From Halieaceae bacterium UBA5085 (GTDB taxonomy: Bacteria > Pseudomonadota > Gammaproteobacteria > Pseudomonadales > Halieaceae): 64,000 bases of DNA. A model generated the notes under the pieces. The model was not told the DNA's origin, searched no databases, and worked only from the letters and a program-made list of their open reading frames with translations. This document shows, piece after piece, positions 26,827 through 35,221 of the stretch. The position numbers and the translations under genes are program-made. Each line of letters begins with the position of its first letter. Position 1 is the stretch's first letter. The stretch is taken from the NCBI GenBank assembly GCA_002414665.1, contig DIAF01000011.1:144848-208847 (forward strand), read 5' to 3'.

Positions 26827-27255
26827 TTAGACATCTTCCTCAGCCTGGTCCAGTGCCGCGCTTGCCAGCGGTTCGGCAGGCACACCGTCAATGGCTACCG
26901 TCACCGGGGGGAGGGGTAAGGTGCCCAGGTGCTGCAGGATTTGCACCGGGGCTACCATAAGGCCCATGCGGCCGGAATTGCGCCGGCACTGGATTACCTC
27001 AGCGAGGAAAGGCAAGGCAAGATCTTCAAGTGCCTTCTGGGCTTCTGCAGCCCGGGCCTCCCAGTGCTGCCGGCGTTGCTCTTCTAGCAGTTCCCACTCT
27101 TCAGCTGCGGCCCGTTCACATGCTGCCGCAGCGGTACGCGCGGTGGTGATGTCTGAGGGGAGGTCTCCGTTTCGGGCAGCCTGCAAGCGGTCCAGTGCAC
27201 GCTGCAATGCTTTCTCTGCCTTCAGGAATTTATCCCGCTGTTTGGTGTACATCAT
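26827..27255 (-). CDS. Satellite-encoded coiled-coil protein of unknown function
   Basis: The 142-residue protein is dominated by a predicted helix of about 90 residues (KQRDKFLKAEKALQRALDRL..., EEWELLEEQRRQHWEARAAE), followed by a short acidic tail (ASAALDQAEEDV). It overlaps the capsid gene by 4 bases and is translated right after it. A scaffolding, head-completion or capsid-size-determination role would fit the position, but no homology is recognised. Confidence 0.65.
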   Translation of the reverse strand: MMYTKQRDKFLKAEKALQRALDRLQAARNGDLPSDITTARTAAAACERAAAEEWELLEEQRRQHWEARAAEAQKALEDLALPFLAEVIQCRRNSGRMGLMVAPVQILQHLGTLPLPPVTVAIDGVPAEPLASAALDQAEEDV

Positions 27256-28313
27256 TCTGGCGTCACCTGGACAATCCCGACGCGATCCAGCGCGACCGCG
27301 GCAAAATCAAAGTACGCGCCCATGAGGGCCCCGCCCCGGTCCTTTTCGTCACGTTCAGGGCTTACGCTGGGGAAGTCAGACCCAGTCAGGTGCATCAATC
27401 CCACAACGGGGGCAAGGCTCGGGTCAGCCAGGACATACCACTGGTTCGCCGTGGTCAACCAGCAGCTGCTGTGCACCTCCAGCCCCAGCCCATTCTGGTG
27501 CACCAGGCTTTTCGCGGTCGCTTCCAGATTGGCAGGCACCAGCAGGTGAGCGCCAGGCAAGTCCGCCTTTTCCTCACCAGGTGTCTGCTGGTTCCTCAGC
27601 GCGCCCAGGGCGGCATCTAGTCCAGACAGGCCCAGGGTGCCGGTGATTAGGTTTCCGTGGTCGACGTGGAACATGGGTTCTGCATCGGCCAGGGTCGGGT
27701 TGCTGGCGATCAGCTCAGCAAGTGCGCGGGCCTCCAGTCGGGCAGCGTGGGCGCCGATGTTGCCGAACAGCTGGTGGAGCTCTAAAATTTGAGAGTTGAC
27801 GATTGCTTGGCGGGAAACGTGGATGCTCCGGCCGTAGGTGCGAACCCTGGCGGATACTCCGTTGAATATCTTGATCGATGCCGCATCACGTTGGTGGTGC
27901 TCATCGTTAAGGGGTAGCAGCCGGCAATCCGAATCTACAGTGGGGAACTCATAGCTGTTGAAATTTGGAACCTCGATCATCGAAGCCATGCGCCGATGCT
28001 GCTGGCCGGCGCGGAACCGGCGTACCGCCATGCGTTGAAGTACCCCGGCCAGATCAATCTGGAAGTCACTTTGAGCCAGGCCACGAGCAACAGCGAGGTT
28101 GTGGTTGCCGGCAATGTCCCGACCGCTGTAGCTGGCTGCCCAGTTGGCCAGCAGGTTGCCACGCTCGATCAGCCTGTCGGCGTCAGGATGCGCCGCGGAT
28201 AAGGGGATCGCGCCAGCTTGCGCCAGTACCGCCTCCCGGATGGCGTCGAAGTCTTTGGTGCCCGCAAGTACCTGGAGCGCAAGCGCGCGTTCTTCTGGAA
28301 TTCGTTTGTGCAT
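27252..28313 (-). CDS. HK97-type phage major capsid protein (Mu gpT-like)
   Basis: The 353-residue protein matches the C-terminal part of Mu-type or protease-fused major capsid proteins. The core blocks are RTYGRSIHVSRQAIVN, LIASNPTLADAEPMFHVDHG followed by NL, and a C-terminal FDFAAVALDRVGIVQV strand. The N-terminal 70 residues are helical and may act as a scaffold-like arm. No protease domain or separate protease gene is nearby. The capsid belongs to the same operon as the primase, suggesting an element that builds its own head on a helper's assembly line. Confidence 0.8.
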   Translation of the reverse strand: MHKRIPEERALALQVLAGTKDFDAIREAVLAQAGAIPLSAAHPDADRLIERGNLLANWAASYSGRDIAGNHNLAVARGLAQSDFQIDLAGVLQRMAVRRFRAGQQHRRMASMIEVPNFNSYEFPTVDSDCRLLPLNDEHHQRDAASIKIFNGVSARVRTYGRSIHVSRQAIVNSQILELHQLFGNIGAHAARLEARALAELIASNPTLADAEPMFHVDHGNLITGTLGLSGLDAALGALRNQQTPGEEKADLPGAHLLVPANLEATAKSLVHQNGLGLEVHSSCWLTTANQWYVLADPSLAPVVGLMHLTGSDFPSVSPERDEKDRGGALMGAYFDFAAVALDRVGIVQVTPE

Positions 28314-28369
28314 TGGTTCGGCCTCGATGATGTCAGGACTCCATCATGACCCTGGAGTTACTGACAGAA

Positions 28370-28744
28370 CTACCGTGCGTTTGTCAGTACATCGTATAGG
28401 CGGCGCTCGCTGCTTAGCGGCCATGCCCCAGTGGCCTCGGCAGCCTGCAGGGATTGATCCACGGCCGCGTCGCCGGAACTGCCGCGACTCTTGCGGCGTT
28501 TGATTAAATTGGACAGTTCGCAAGCGAGTCTCCAGGCACCAAGCCCTCGCCCAGCGTCGATAATCTCAGCAGCAACGACCAAGTAGTGATTGCGTGCCAT
28601 CAAGCGCGATGCATGGCACAGCCCCAAGGCCTGCTCCAGCGGCTCGCCCTGCAGGTGAGCTCGTATACCGCGGACCAACCACGCGGCCACCTCCGGGGAA
28701 AAATCCCCATCGGCAGCGCGTTGTGCGAGGTCGGCGGTGTTCAT
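28370..28744 (-). CDS. Hypothetical satellite protein
   Basis: A 124-residue, mostly helical and arginine-rich protein (MNTADLAQRAADGDFSPEVA..., RRKSRGSSGDAAVDQ). I chose ATG 28744 over an upstream start at 28774. No family recognised. It lies between the small orphan genes and the capsid gene in the same orientation. Confidence 0.55.
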   Translation of the reverse strand: MNTADLAQRAADGDFSPEVAAWLVRGIRAHLQGEPLEQALGLCHASRLMARNHYLVVAAEIIDAGRGLGAWRLACELSNLIKRRKSRGSSGDAAVDQSLQAAEATGAWPLSSERRLYDVLTNAR

Positions 28745-28805
28745 TGTTAAGCGGCTTTGCCCTGGGCAATGCACAATTTCCTGGTGCGGAATTGAACTTT
28801 AGAGC

Positions 28806-29030
28806 TCACTTCTTCACCTCCCTCGGCAGCGCGTCGATCTCCTTTGCCAGGTCCGTGTTGAGGTCTTGCAGGTACTGCCCCATTGCTAGGACGCCATGCC
28901 CAAGCCACTCCAGGCAATCGCCGTGGAAGTCATTTGAACTGGTAGCAATGCCGATGCCCCGGAGTCCGTCAGCGACGAACATGATGCGTTCCTGGACTTC
29001 CTGAAGTTTGATAATTGTTTCGTTTGTCAT
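28806..29030 (-). CDS. Small hypothetical satellite protein
   Basis: A 74-residue acidic helical protein (MTNETIIKLQEVQERIMFVA, ending DALPREVKK). An AGAGGAACC Shine-Dalgarno-like stretch precedes the ATG on the minus strand. No family recognised. It sits 12 bases behind the next small gene, within the satellite operon. Confidence 0.55.
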   Translation of the reverse strand: MTNETIIKLQEVQERIMFVADGLRGIGIATSSNDFHGDCLEWLGHGVLAMGQYLQDLNTDLAKEIDALPREVKK

Positions 29031-29042
29031 GGGTGGTTCCTC

Positions 29043-29279
29043 TCAGTAGTAAACAGGCCGGGTGGCCTTCAGTTGGGTGCGCAGTAAGCGCAGGAATTCG
29101 GGGTGCCGCTTTTTCATGTCTTGCGCGCACTGGTTGTTCCTCAATTTCTCGCGCTCAGAGTCCCACGCCAGCCAGTACTTGCGCCGGGGCTTCTGGACGC
29201 CCGGTCCCTCGATGACGATGTTGCGCCACTTGCTGCCCAGCTCTTGCCGGTCGCTGATTACGATCCAGTTTTCGGTCAT
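29043..29279 (-). CDS. Small hypothetical satellite protein
   Basis: A 78-residue basic protein (MTENWIVISDRQELGSKWRN..., RKYWLAWDSEREKLR). ATG 29279 follows AGGAGAA on the minus strand, so it is preferred over the start at 29306. Function unknown; its size and basic charge would fit a nucleic-acid-binding or helper-interfering protein, which is speculation. Confidence 0.55.
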   Translation of the reverse strand: MTENWIVISDRQELGSKWRNIVIEGPGVQKPRRKYWLAWDSEREKLRNNQCAQDMKKRHPEFLRLLRTQLKATRPVYY

Positions 29280-29436
29280 GGGGTTGTTCTCCTGGTCAAT
29301 TCGCATTCAATGACGCCATGACGGGTATGACGGGTTTCTCTACATTCAAGTGATATGGAATAAATAAAGATTTTTGAGTAACCATATTTTTCCGTTATGC
29401 GGAATGTCGAAACACGCGTCATACCCGTCATAAACG

Positions 29437-31740
29437 TCATCCTCTCCACGTTTTTGAGGCGAAATCGGGGGTATAGGTGATGCCGGTGACGTAGCGCCCA
29501 TGCATATCCCGACGATTGCCCAGGCCCAGCTTGGTCAGGCGATCGCGGAATGACTTCATGGTCAGGGTCCGGTGGATGCCAACATCACTCGCCCAGTTCT
29601 TGTAGTGGGTGTACAGCAGTGACGCCTTCACCTGACCGCGGACATCGATGCGGCACGCTTCCTCAACGAACTGGGCCACCTGGTCGGCTTCCAGTCGCCA
29701 TTCATCGCGTGCAGCCAGTGAACTGGCAGGGATGGTGAATCCATGCTCCAGCGCGCCCCGGTAAGCGCTCAGGGCCATGTTGAGGATTCCCGGCAGCTCA
29801 TCTAAAAGCTTGTCTTTCAGCAGCGGGTCACAGTTGCCCAGCTCAGGCTTGAATACCTGGTTGAACTGCACCACCAGCGCACGCCGGAACAGCGCATCGG
29901 AAAAGTCCCGGGTGTGTGGCATGTGGTTGGTGCCGAACCAGCAGGTTGAGAAGGGGCGCATGACAAACGGGTCGCGGAACTTGTGTTCTACGGTGGTCGG
30001 CTCACCCGACACAATGCCCTTCAGGCTGGCATCGTCGATCATCTCGCCTTGCTTGATCTCGGTGACGATGTTGGCCAGCTTGTTGTGCAGGTGGGCACGC
30101 TGAAACTTGTTCTCGAACTGTGACGGTTGCACGCCTGCCACGTTGGCAATTCCGCACAGGGCTTCCAGGATCGCCAGCAGGACGCTTTTACCGTTGGCAC
30201 CACCACCCACCAGGATGATGAAGCGTTCATGCCTGCAGTGCGCCATCAGGGTGTACCCGAACATCTCCAGAATGGCCTGGGCCTTGTCGAGTGCATCCGG
30301 GTCGCCCTGGAATATCTGTCCAATGAACTCCATGAACAGCGGGGCGGTAGCGGTGGGGTCATAGACCACGGGGATCTGAGTCGTGCGGTAATGCTCACGG
30401 CGGTGAGGCACCAGCGTCCAGCCAGCCGGGGAAAGCTCCAATTCACCGTTCAGGCAGTTGACGGTCTCGGGGTTGCCGATGTTGAAGGCGTGAAAGGGGC
30501 GGTGTATCTCGGTCCGCATCAAGTCGGTGACAGCAGCCACCAGCGCGGCGCTCACTTCATCTGCCTGGTCGGGCAGTCGCACCTGGACCATCTGCCGGGT
30601 CGTGCGGTCATCCAGTTGACGCCATACCCCAGCCGGGTCCCAGCCGGACACCCCCGCATCCGCAGACAGGATATTGTCGGGGCCAATCTGCTCAATGATG
30701 GCGCGGGCCATTGCCAACTGATCAGGATCATCACCATCGCGGTTCCGCAGCTCCGCAGCCGATGCGCGCAGCTCGCCGATAGGGGTGCCGGTGGTCTGTT
30801 TAAGCGCATTGAACACCTGCCTGCGCTCAATGCTGGACAGTTGCAGGCAGTCGGCAATGATGGCCTCGATCTCGCCGGGGGTGGCGTCCTGGTCGAGTTC
30901 CTGTGCGGCTTGAATGACTTCCTCGAATGAACGCGGCACCTCGGGCGCATAGCCTTTTTCAATCGCACCGTCGATCATCCCCACAAGCTCGGCGGTGTCG
31001 AACAATGCGCGGACACGCTCAGAGCCGCGTGCACGCTCCAGTTCCGGCCGCATCGCCTTAAAGGTGGCCAGAATGGTGTCCTTGTCGAGACCACGCGCAA
31101 CCATGTTGCCGGTGACTCTCAGGGCATTGCCGTGCAGGGTCTTGCCGTTGAGCATGTCTTTAAGCCAGTCGGGGTAGCTGGTAGCGGAAGGGTGGCATCT
31201 CAAATGCGCCCCCTGTTGCCGCGATGAAACTCTCAGTGCATCCACCAGCACACCAGGTGCATCGGGGAGTTCTTCCAGCCGCGGCAGCTCTCCGTCCGTG
31301 ATGAACTTGTGCGGCTTGAGGTGCATCAACTGGTTGCCGGTTTTTAAGTCGATGTGCGGCAGCCAGCCATCTTGGCTGTGCTTGAGCTCATCCACGGAAA
31401 CGCGAGCGGGGCGCCTGAATAGGAAGTGCAGGGAGTCACCCGCTGTATTCTCCTGTACCGGTTGGGGCATCTCCTGCAGTCCCAGGAATGCCGCCAGCTC
31501 GGACAGTGGCATCGGCTGGCCTTTGTTCCCGTCCCAGTCCAACAGAATCGCGTCATCAAGCACCACGCCGATATGCACGGCGCGCTGGTAATCCTGCATC
31601 GAGGTGTAGGTCTCATCGCTCTTGTAGGGCTTCGCGCTGCCATCGGCAAACACCGGCGTCACCCGATAACCCTGCTCGTGAACCATCGCAACGGTCTCGG
31701 CGAACCAGGTGTGCACATCCATGGCGGCGGCTGTATTCAT
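29437..31740 (-). CDS. P4-type DNA primase/helicase (prim-pol plus D5 domain)
   Basis: The 767-residue replication protein has an N-terminal archaeo-eukaryotic prim-pol-like part (VVLDDAILLDWDGNKGQP, with the acidic residues) and a C-terminal D5/SF3 helicase. Walker A reads GGGANGKSV near residue 510, followed by SNGE-like sensor and LVVQFNQVF blocks typical of TIGR01613 proteins. It should prime and unwind the excised element, as alpha protein does in P4. It overlaps the small upstream ORF by 4 bases and dominates the operon. Confidence 0.9.
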   Translation of the reverse strand: MNTAAAMDVHTWFAETVAMVHEQGYRVTPVFADGSAKPYKSDETYTSMQDYQRAVHIGVVLDDAILLDWDGNKGQPMPLSELAAFLGLQEMPQPVQENTAGDSLHFLFRRPARVSVDELKHSQDGWLPHIDLKTGNQLMHLKPHKFITDGELPRLEELPDAPGVLVDALRVSSRQQGAHLRCHPSATSYPDWLKDMLNGKTLHGNALRVTGNMVARGLDKDTILATFKAMRPELERARGSERVRALFDTAELVGMIDGAIEKGYAPEVPRSFEEVIQAAQELDQDATPGEIEAIIADCLQLSSIERRQVFNALKQTTGTPIGELRASAAELRNRDGDDPDQLAMARAIIEQIGPDNILSADAGVSGWDPAGVWRQLDDRTTRQMVQVRLPDQADEVSAALVAAVTDLMRTEIHRPFHAFNIGNPETVNCLNGELELSPAGWTLVPHRREHYRTTQIPVVYDPTATAPLFMEFIGQIFQGDPDALDKAQAILEMFGYTLMAHCRHERFIILVGGGANGKSVLLAILEALCGIANVAGVQPSQFENKFQRAHLHNKLANIVTEIKQGEMIDDASLKGIVSGEPTTVEHKFRDPFVMRPFSTCWFGTNHMPHTRDFSDALFRRALVVQFNQVFKPELGNCDPLLKDKLLDELPGILNMALSAYRGALEHGFTIPASSLAARDEWRLEADQVAQFVEEACRIDVRGQVKASLLYTHYKNWASDVGIHRTLTMKSFRDRLTKLGLGNRRDMHGRYVTGITYTPDFASKTWRG

Positions 31741-31961
31741 GCGTTCCCCTTTCCCGTCATCCGCAACGCGCCCCGACAGGCATCCGCAATCATCGCCAGG
31801 TCATCTAGGTCTAACGCGATAGTCCAGGGTCGGCCCTTTATCCGGCTCAGGACTTCAATGTCATCCACCAGCACGCGGCAGGTGTACTGACCACGCTCAA
31901 CGGTGACGCTTCGGGTGATGCCTGGTGCAATGCTGGGGAGTAGGATCGTGTGCGCGGTCAT
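31737..31961 (-). CDS. Short hypothetical protein between alpA and primase
   Basis: A 74-residue protein (MTAHTILLPSIAPGITRSVT..., ALDLDDLAMIADACRGAL) overlapping the primase start by 4 bases and following the AlpA gene by 2 bases. The tight spacing supports translation. No family recognised. Confidence 0.6.
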   Translation of the reverse strand: MTAHTILLPSIAPGITRSVTVERGQYTCRVLVDDIEVLSRIKGRPWTIALDLDDLAMIADACRGALRMTGKGNA

Positions 31962-31963
31962 GG

Positions 31964-32203
31964 TTATGCGCTCCGCTTTCCGAGAACCTTCTCGACAGCA
32001 GCGTCGAAGTCCCAGCGGGTGGTGTTTTCGCCCAGCTTTACCGGAGGTGGAAGCTTATTGATCTTTGTCCAGCGCCAGATTGTGCAGCGGGATACTTGGA
32101 AGTAATCGGCGAGGTAGTTGTCTGAAACCCACTTGCAGGCCCGTCCGGATTTCCGGTCAGACTTGCGCGGGTAGCTTCGGCTGGTGGTGGTTTCTGAGGT
32201 CAT
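31964..32203 (-). CDS. AlpA-family transcriptional regulator
   Basis: A 79-residue MerR-superfamily excisionase-like DNA-binding protein. The helix-turn-wing core is DNYLADYFQVSRCTIWRWTK then LPPPVKLGENTTRWDFDAAV, matching AlpA proteins that activate satellite and prophage excision and replication genes. The basic N-terminal tail is typical. It heads the primase operon, with an inverted repeat in its upstream region. Confidence 0.85.
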   Translation of the reverse strand: MTSETTTSRSYPRKSDRKSGRACKWVSDNYLADYFQVSRCTIWRWTKINKLPPPVKLGENTTRWDFDAAVEKVLGKRSA

Positions 32204-32213
32204 GTTGTAGCAC

Positions 32214-32242
32214 TCCGATAAGCACAGTTGCGTGTTGTCGGA
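32214..32242 (-). promoter_or_regulatory. Imperfect inverted repeat upstream of alpA
   Basis: TCCGATAA (32214-32221) and TTGTCGGA (32235-32242) are inverted with one mismatch and 13 bases between. The site is 11 bases upstream of the AlpA start and is a candidate operator for AlpA itself or for a helper-phage factor. Confidence 0.4.
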
Positions 32243-32290
32243 AGCTATTTAATACCGCAGCTTGGGGTGGTAGTAGAAAAAAACCGGGAC

Positions 32291-33076
32291 TCAGTTCTGC
32301 GATTTTTTCCGATGCAGATGTTCTTCTAACTTTGGCTTTATTCGGTTCAACGCGTCGGCGATGTTGGGGTGTGTCGGCGGTTTGCTAGCGGGGAACAGCG
32401 TTGTGATGTATCGCTGCACCACAGCGGTGAACGGGCTGTTTTCCGCGGCACCCGGGATTTCCTCGAAGTAGTCCGCCCAATCGCGAGCAATCAGCCATAC
32501 ACATGGCGCGAGATTGCTAGCTGTTTTGACATTGATGGCGGTGTTGTCAGTCCACCAATTGAAGTAGCCGGCGATAGCGTGCGTCATTGTCAGCCATTCC
32601 TCAAGCTGGGCCTGCTGGCACTCTACTTCATCGCCTGCCCCGGCTTCCTTGGCAACGTAGCGTGGCGGTAACCAATGCTGCCGTTCGTCGTCGCCCATGT
32701 TTTGCAGCGTGCGCGAGAGTTCCCGAACCGCCCCACCCGCGTTTCTAAACCGAACCTCCCAGGCATCACCCCAATCTTCAAAGGCGGGGTTTCCTCCATC
32801 ACCAAACGCGGCGCTTTTGACTGCATGTGTCGCCAGTGCCTCAGTGAATCTTGCCAGGGCGGGGTGGTTCGCCTTGCTTCGGTGAGCCTTTAGTGTCAGT
32901 TTGATTTCAGCCGCCATGTCGTCGTAGCAACGCAGCAGTTCAGGCTCCGCGTACTCCCGCCAGTCAGGTTGCTCGGGTGTCCAGGATCGTGCATCGGCAA
33001 GTCGCTTGATCTGCAGTTCGTGGCTCCATTTTCTGTGAGCAAAACTTCTGATAAGTTCGCGCTGATTCCGGTCCAT
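32291..33076 (-). CDS. Unknown protein in the integrase-alpA slot
   Basis: A 261-residue soluble protein starting MDRNQRELIRSFAHRKWSHE, with tryptophan-rich helical stretches (DWGDAWEVRFRNAGGAVREL, MTHAIAGYFNWWTDN, LIARDWADYFEEIPG). I recognise no family. ATG 33076 is 5 bases behind the integrase stop, so the two are co-transcribed. Cargo genes next to integrases of satellites often encode phage interference or defence, but nothing in this sequence proves that. Confidence 0.65.
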   Translation of the reverse strand: MDRNQRELIRSFAHRKWSHELQIKRLADARSWTPEQPDWREYAEPELLRCYDDMAAEIKLTLKAHRSKANHPALARFTEALATHAVKSAAFGDGGNPAFEDWGDAWEVRFRNAGGAVRELSRTLQNMGDDERQHWLPPRYVAKEAGAGDEVECQQAQLEEWLTMTHAIAGYFNWWTDNTAINVKTASNLAPCVWLIARDWADYFEEIPGAAENSPFTAVVQRYITTLFPASKPPTHPNIADALNRIKPKLEEHLHRKKSQN

Positions 33077-33081
33077 GCGAG

Positions 33082-34377
33082 TTACCTTTTCGGCTGACTG
33101 TGGATTGTGACTACCTTGCCCGTGGTCGGTAACCCATCCCGACAAAACCGCTCCCAGTCATTCATCAACAGCCGCCTCTTGTCGATCAGCTCCGAACGGG
33201 CATACGCGGCGCGCGTGGCATCGCTGTTGACGTGCGCTATGGCAAGCTCACAGACTTCTTCCGGATAGCTGGTGTGTTCCTGTGCCCAGGTGCGGAACGT
33301 GGCCCTGAAGCCGTGCTGTGTAACCTGGTGGCCCATGTCCTTGATTACCTTTGTCAGCGTCATGTCAGACAGCATCTTGCCGCGAGGACTGACGAACACC
33401 AGGTCGGTGTCGTGGTCGCGGGGCAGGGCGTTCAGCAACGCGACTGCATCACGACATAGCGGCACCTTGTGCGGTCTGCCGTTCTTCATTCGATCGCCGG
33501 GTATGGTCCACACGTCGCCCTCGATTTCGCTCCATGTTGCACCACGGATTTCGCCAGACCTTGCCGCGGTGAGGATGCCGAATCGTAGCGCCAGCGCGCC
33601 GATGGTGTCTTTCTCCACCAGCGCCTGCATGAACGTGGGCAGCTCTTCCACCGGCATGGCCGCGTAATGTTTCACTTTGCTGATTTTGCTGGGCAGGGGT
33701 AGTGAAAGCTCAAGGTTGCCTTTCCAGCGGGCCGGGTTGTCGCCAGTACGCAGACCCTCAGCGCCGGCCATATCGAGGATGCGCTCGACGGTAGCGCGTA
33801 CCCGGCTGGCAGTCTCTGTCTTGGTCTCCCAGATCGGGGTCAGCATCTTGACGATGTGGGCGCGCTCGATGTCGCCAATCAAGAGGTTTCCCAGGAACGG
33901 GTTGGCATAGGTGTCGATGTGAGCGCTCAGCTTCTGCACCTGCTTTGCGGTCTTGAGTTCTTTCGCCTTCTTGGCGATGTAAGTGGTCGCAACAGATCGG
34001 AACGTAACGGACTTTGCCTGCTCAGCGATTAAAGCCGATCTTTGCGCTCGGCGGGTCGCGCGGGGGTCGATACCCTGGCGAATCTGCTCTTTGATTTCCC
34101 GGGCCTTCTCGCGCGCTCTCGCCAGTGATACTTCGGGGTAGGGTCCAAGCCCAAGTTCGGGCCGTTCTTTGCCCACCGGCGTTTTGAGCAGCCAGGAGCG
34201 CGCAAAGGTTTCATTCTCAGGCGAAGCGGGTGGCGAGCATTGAAGATACAGGCCGCCAACACCACCAACAGCGTGCAACTTGGGGCAGGGTTTACCCTTG
34301 TTGTCACCGGTCTGTATTGTCCCCCACTTCAACCGGCGCACCTTGGCATCGGTGAGCTCTTTCGCAAGTCTCGGCAT
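33082..34377 (-). CDS. P4-type tyrosine integrase
   Basis: The 431-residue recombinase has the DUF4102 arm-binding domain (YPEVSLARAREKAREIKEQI), a core-binding domain and a catalytic domain. The catalytic residues appear as Arg in LTAARSGEIRGATW, His-x-x-Arg in QHGFRATFRTWA, His in LAIAHVNSD and the nucleophile Tyr in TRAAYARSEL. ATG 34377 (MPRLAKELTD) is preferred over an upstream start. It lies 200 bases from attR, the usual arrangement for tRNA-targeting elements. Confidence 0.95.
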   Translation of the reverse strand: MPRLAKELTDAKVRRLKWGTIQTGDNKGKPCPKLHAVGGVGGLYLQCSPPASPENETFARSWLLKTPVGKERPELGLGPYPEVSLARAREKAREIKEQIRQGIDPRATRRAQRSALIAEQAKSVTFRSVATTYIAKKAKELKTAKQVQKLSAHIDTYANPFLGNLLIGDIERAHIVKMLTPIWETKTETASRVRATVERILDMAGAEGLRTGDNPARWKGNLELSLPLPSKISKVKHYAAMPVEELPTFMQALVEKDTIGALALRFGILTAARSGEIRGATWSEIEGDVWTIPGDRMKNGRPHKVPLCRDAVALLNALPRDHDTDLVFVSPRGKMLSDMTLTKVIKDMGHQVTQHGFRATFRTWAQEHTSYPEEVCELAIAHVNSDATRAAYARSELIDKRRLLMNDWERFCRDGLPTTGKVVTIHSQPKR

Positions 34378-34511
34378 GGCAATGACCCAAATGGAGTACG
34401 ACCCAAAACCGGGCATCGAACTTTCGAGTTCTCAGCATCCCGGTCACCTACCCTACATAGGGGAGGCAATTTCATGCTATACGATGAAACGGGGAAACAC
34501 AACGATTTCAG

Positions 34512-34526
34512 AAATACACTGTATTT
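34512..34526. promoter_or_regulatory. 15-bp perfect palindrome in the integrase upstream region
   Basis: AAATACA-C-TGTATTT is perfectly symmetric and lies between the integrase start and attR. It is a candidate operator for integrase control, or an accessory site of the att region. The bound protein is unknown. Confidence 0.4.
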
Positions 34527-34577
34527 TTCGATGTTTTTGTTATGGTATGCTACGGCCTGAAACTGGCGAAAGGAAGA

Positions 34578-34591
34578 GGTCCCGGGCACCA
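34578..34591 (+). repeat. attR core
   Basis: The second exact copy of GGTCCCGGGCACCA, without the rest of a tRNA. With the tRNA-Leu copy it delimits the element. Confidence 0.88.
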
Positions 34592-35221
34592 TCATCCATC
34601 GATTCCGAAGTCTTGCATCGCAGCAGAGCCCGATTCAAGGGCCGCCCCATAATAAGACGCTACCAGGTGCACACATGAGTGCATCTGTTTAGGCCATTTG
34701 CGCCCGTTATCATGATTCCGCATTCCAGAGGGCCCACATTTTCATGTTTCTTAAAGCTGCGATGCTCGTCAATATTGGGGTAGGCAAGCGGGCCGGGGCT
34801 CTGCCTGCTGGGCAGCGCGTAGAAAAAACAGCCACGAGTTTTCCGAATCTCTCGGCGTCGGTTTCGTGTCCGCGTCCGTAAATAATTGGCTGGGGATACG
34901 ATCCTTGTGCTATCGCGTCAAGAACTGAAATCCCCTCGCCGCTGGCCGTCCGTTTCTGGTGATGGGTTCGCGGACCGTAAAACGAGCGAGCAGGGGCGAT
35001 TGCGGTAGTACATTTCTCGGTCCGGTTTATGTCACAATTTTTTACACAGCCTTGTTCTGGGGCCCTGCTAACTGATCCTAATGTACTGTTTTATATAGAT
35101 TTTATTAATAGCGGTACGAAAAATGCTTTCCCCTGTTTGTCGGTGAAGCAGCATGTCGTATGACTGCCCTGCAGATGGCAGTTGGTCAGGCTAATTTTGA
35201 GCGAGAGCGAGGAAACATAAC
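34592..35221. other. 630-bp region with no supported gene
   Basis: No coding frame has codon use or a start signal that I trust. The right part is A/T-rich (TTTTATATAGATTTTATTAATAG near 35090) and probably contains the promoter of the PEP-CTERM gene. A short inverted repeat ACTGCC/GGCAGT (35163-35168 and 35177-35182) lies 40 bases before that gene. Confidence 0.5.

Larger units (their letters stand above)
25519..34591. mobile_element. Phage-satellite-like integrative element in tRNA-Leu(UAA)
   Basis: A 9.06-kb insert is bounded by 14-bp direct repeats. Most genes run leftwards from the integrase: integrase, unknown 261-residue protein, AlpA regulator, short ORF, P4-type primase/helicase, three small proteins, HK97-type major capsid protein, coiled-coil protein and small terminase. 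One Q-like antiterminator gene faces them at the left end. Portal, large terminase, protease and tail genes are absent, so this is a satellite of some helper phage or a decayed prophage. The intact genes and clean att sites favour a satellite. Confidence 0.85.

Noticed and set aside
26520..26891. 123-codon frame between the satellite's coiled-coil and terminase genes
   Set aside because: It overlaps the end of the coiled-coil gene out of frame, has biased composition (many Arg, Cys, Trp), no ribosome binding site and crosses a terminator-like hairpin.
34512..34526. LexA (SOS) box in the integrase upstream region
   Set aside because: The palindrome lacks the CTG-N10-CAG arrangement.
34329..34595. 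Minus-strand frame spanning attR
   Set aside because: It runs across the recombination core and the integrase start; it would exist only after integration and has no start signal.
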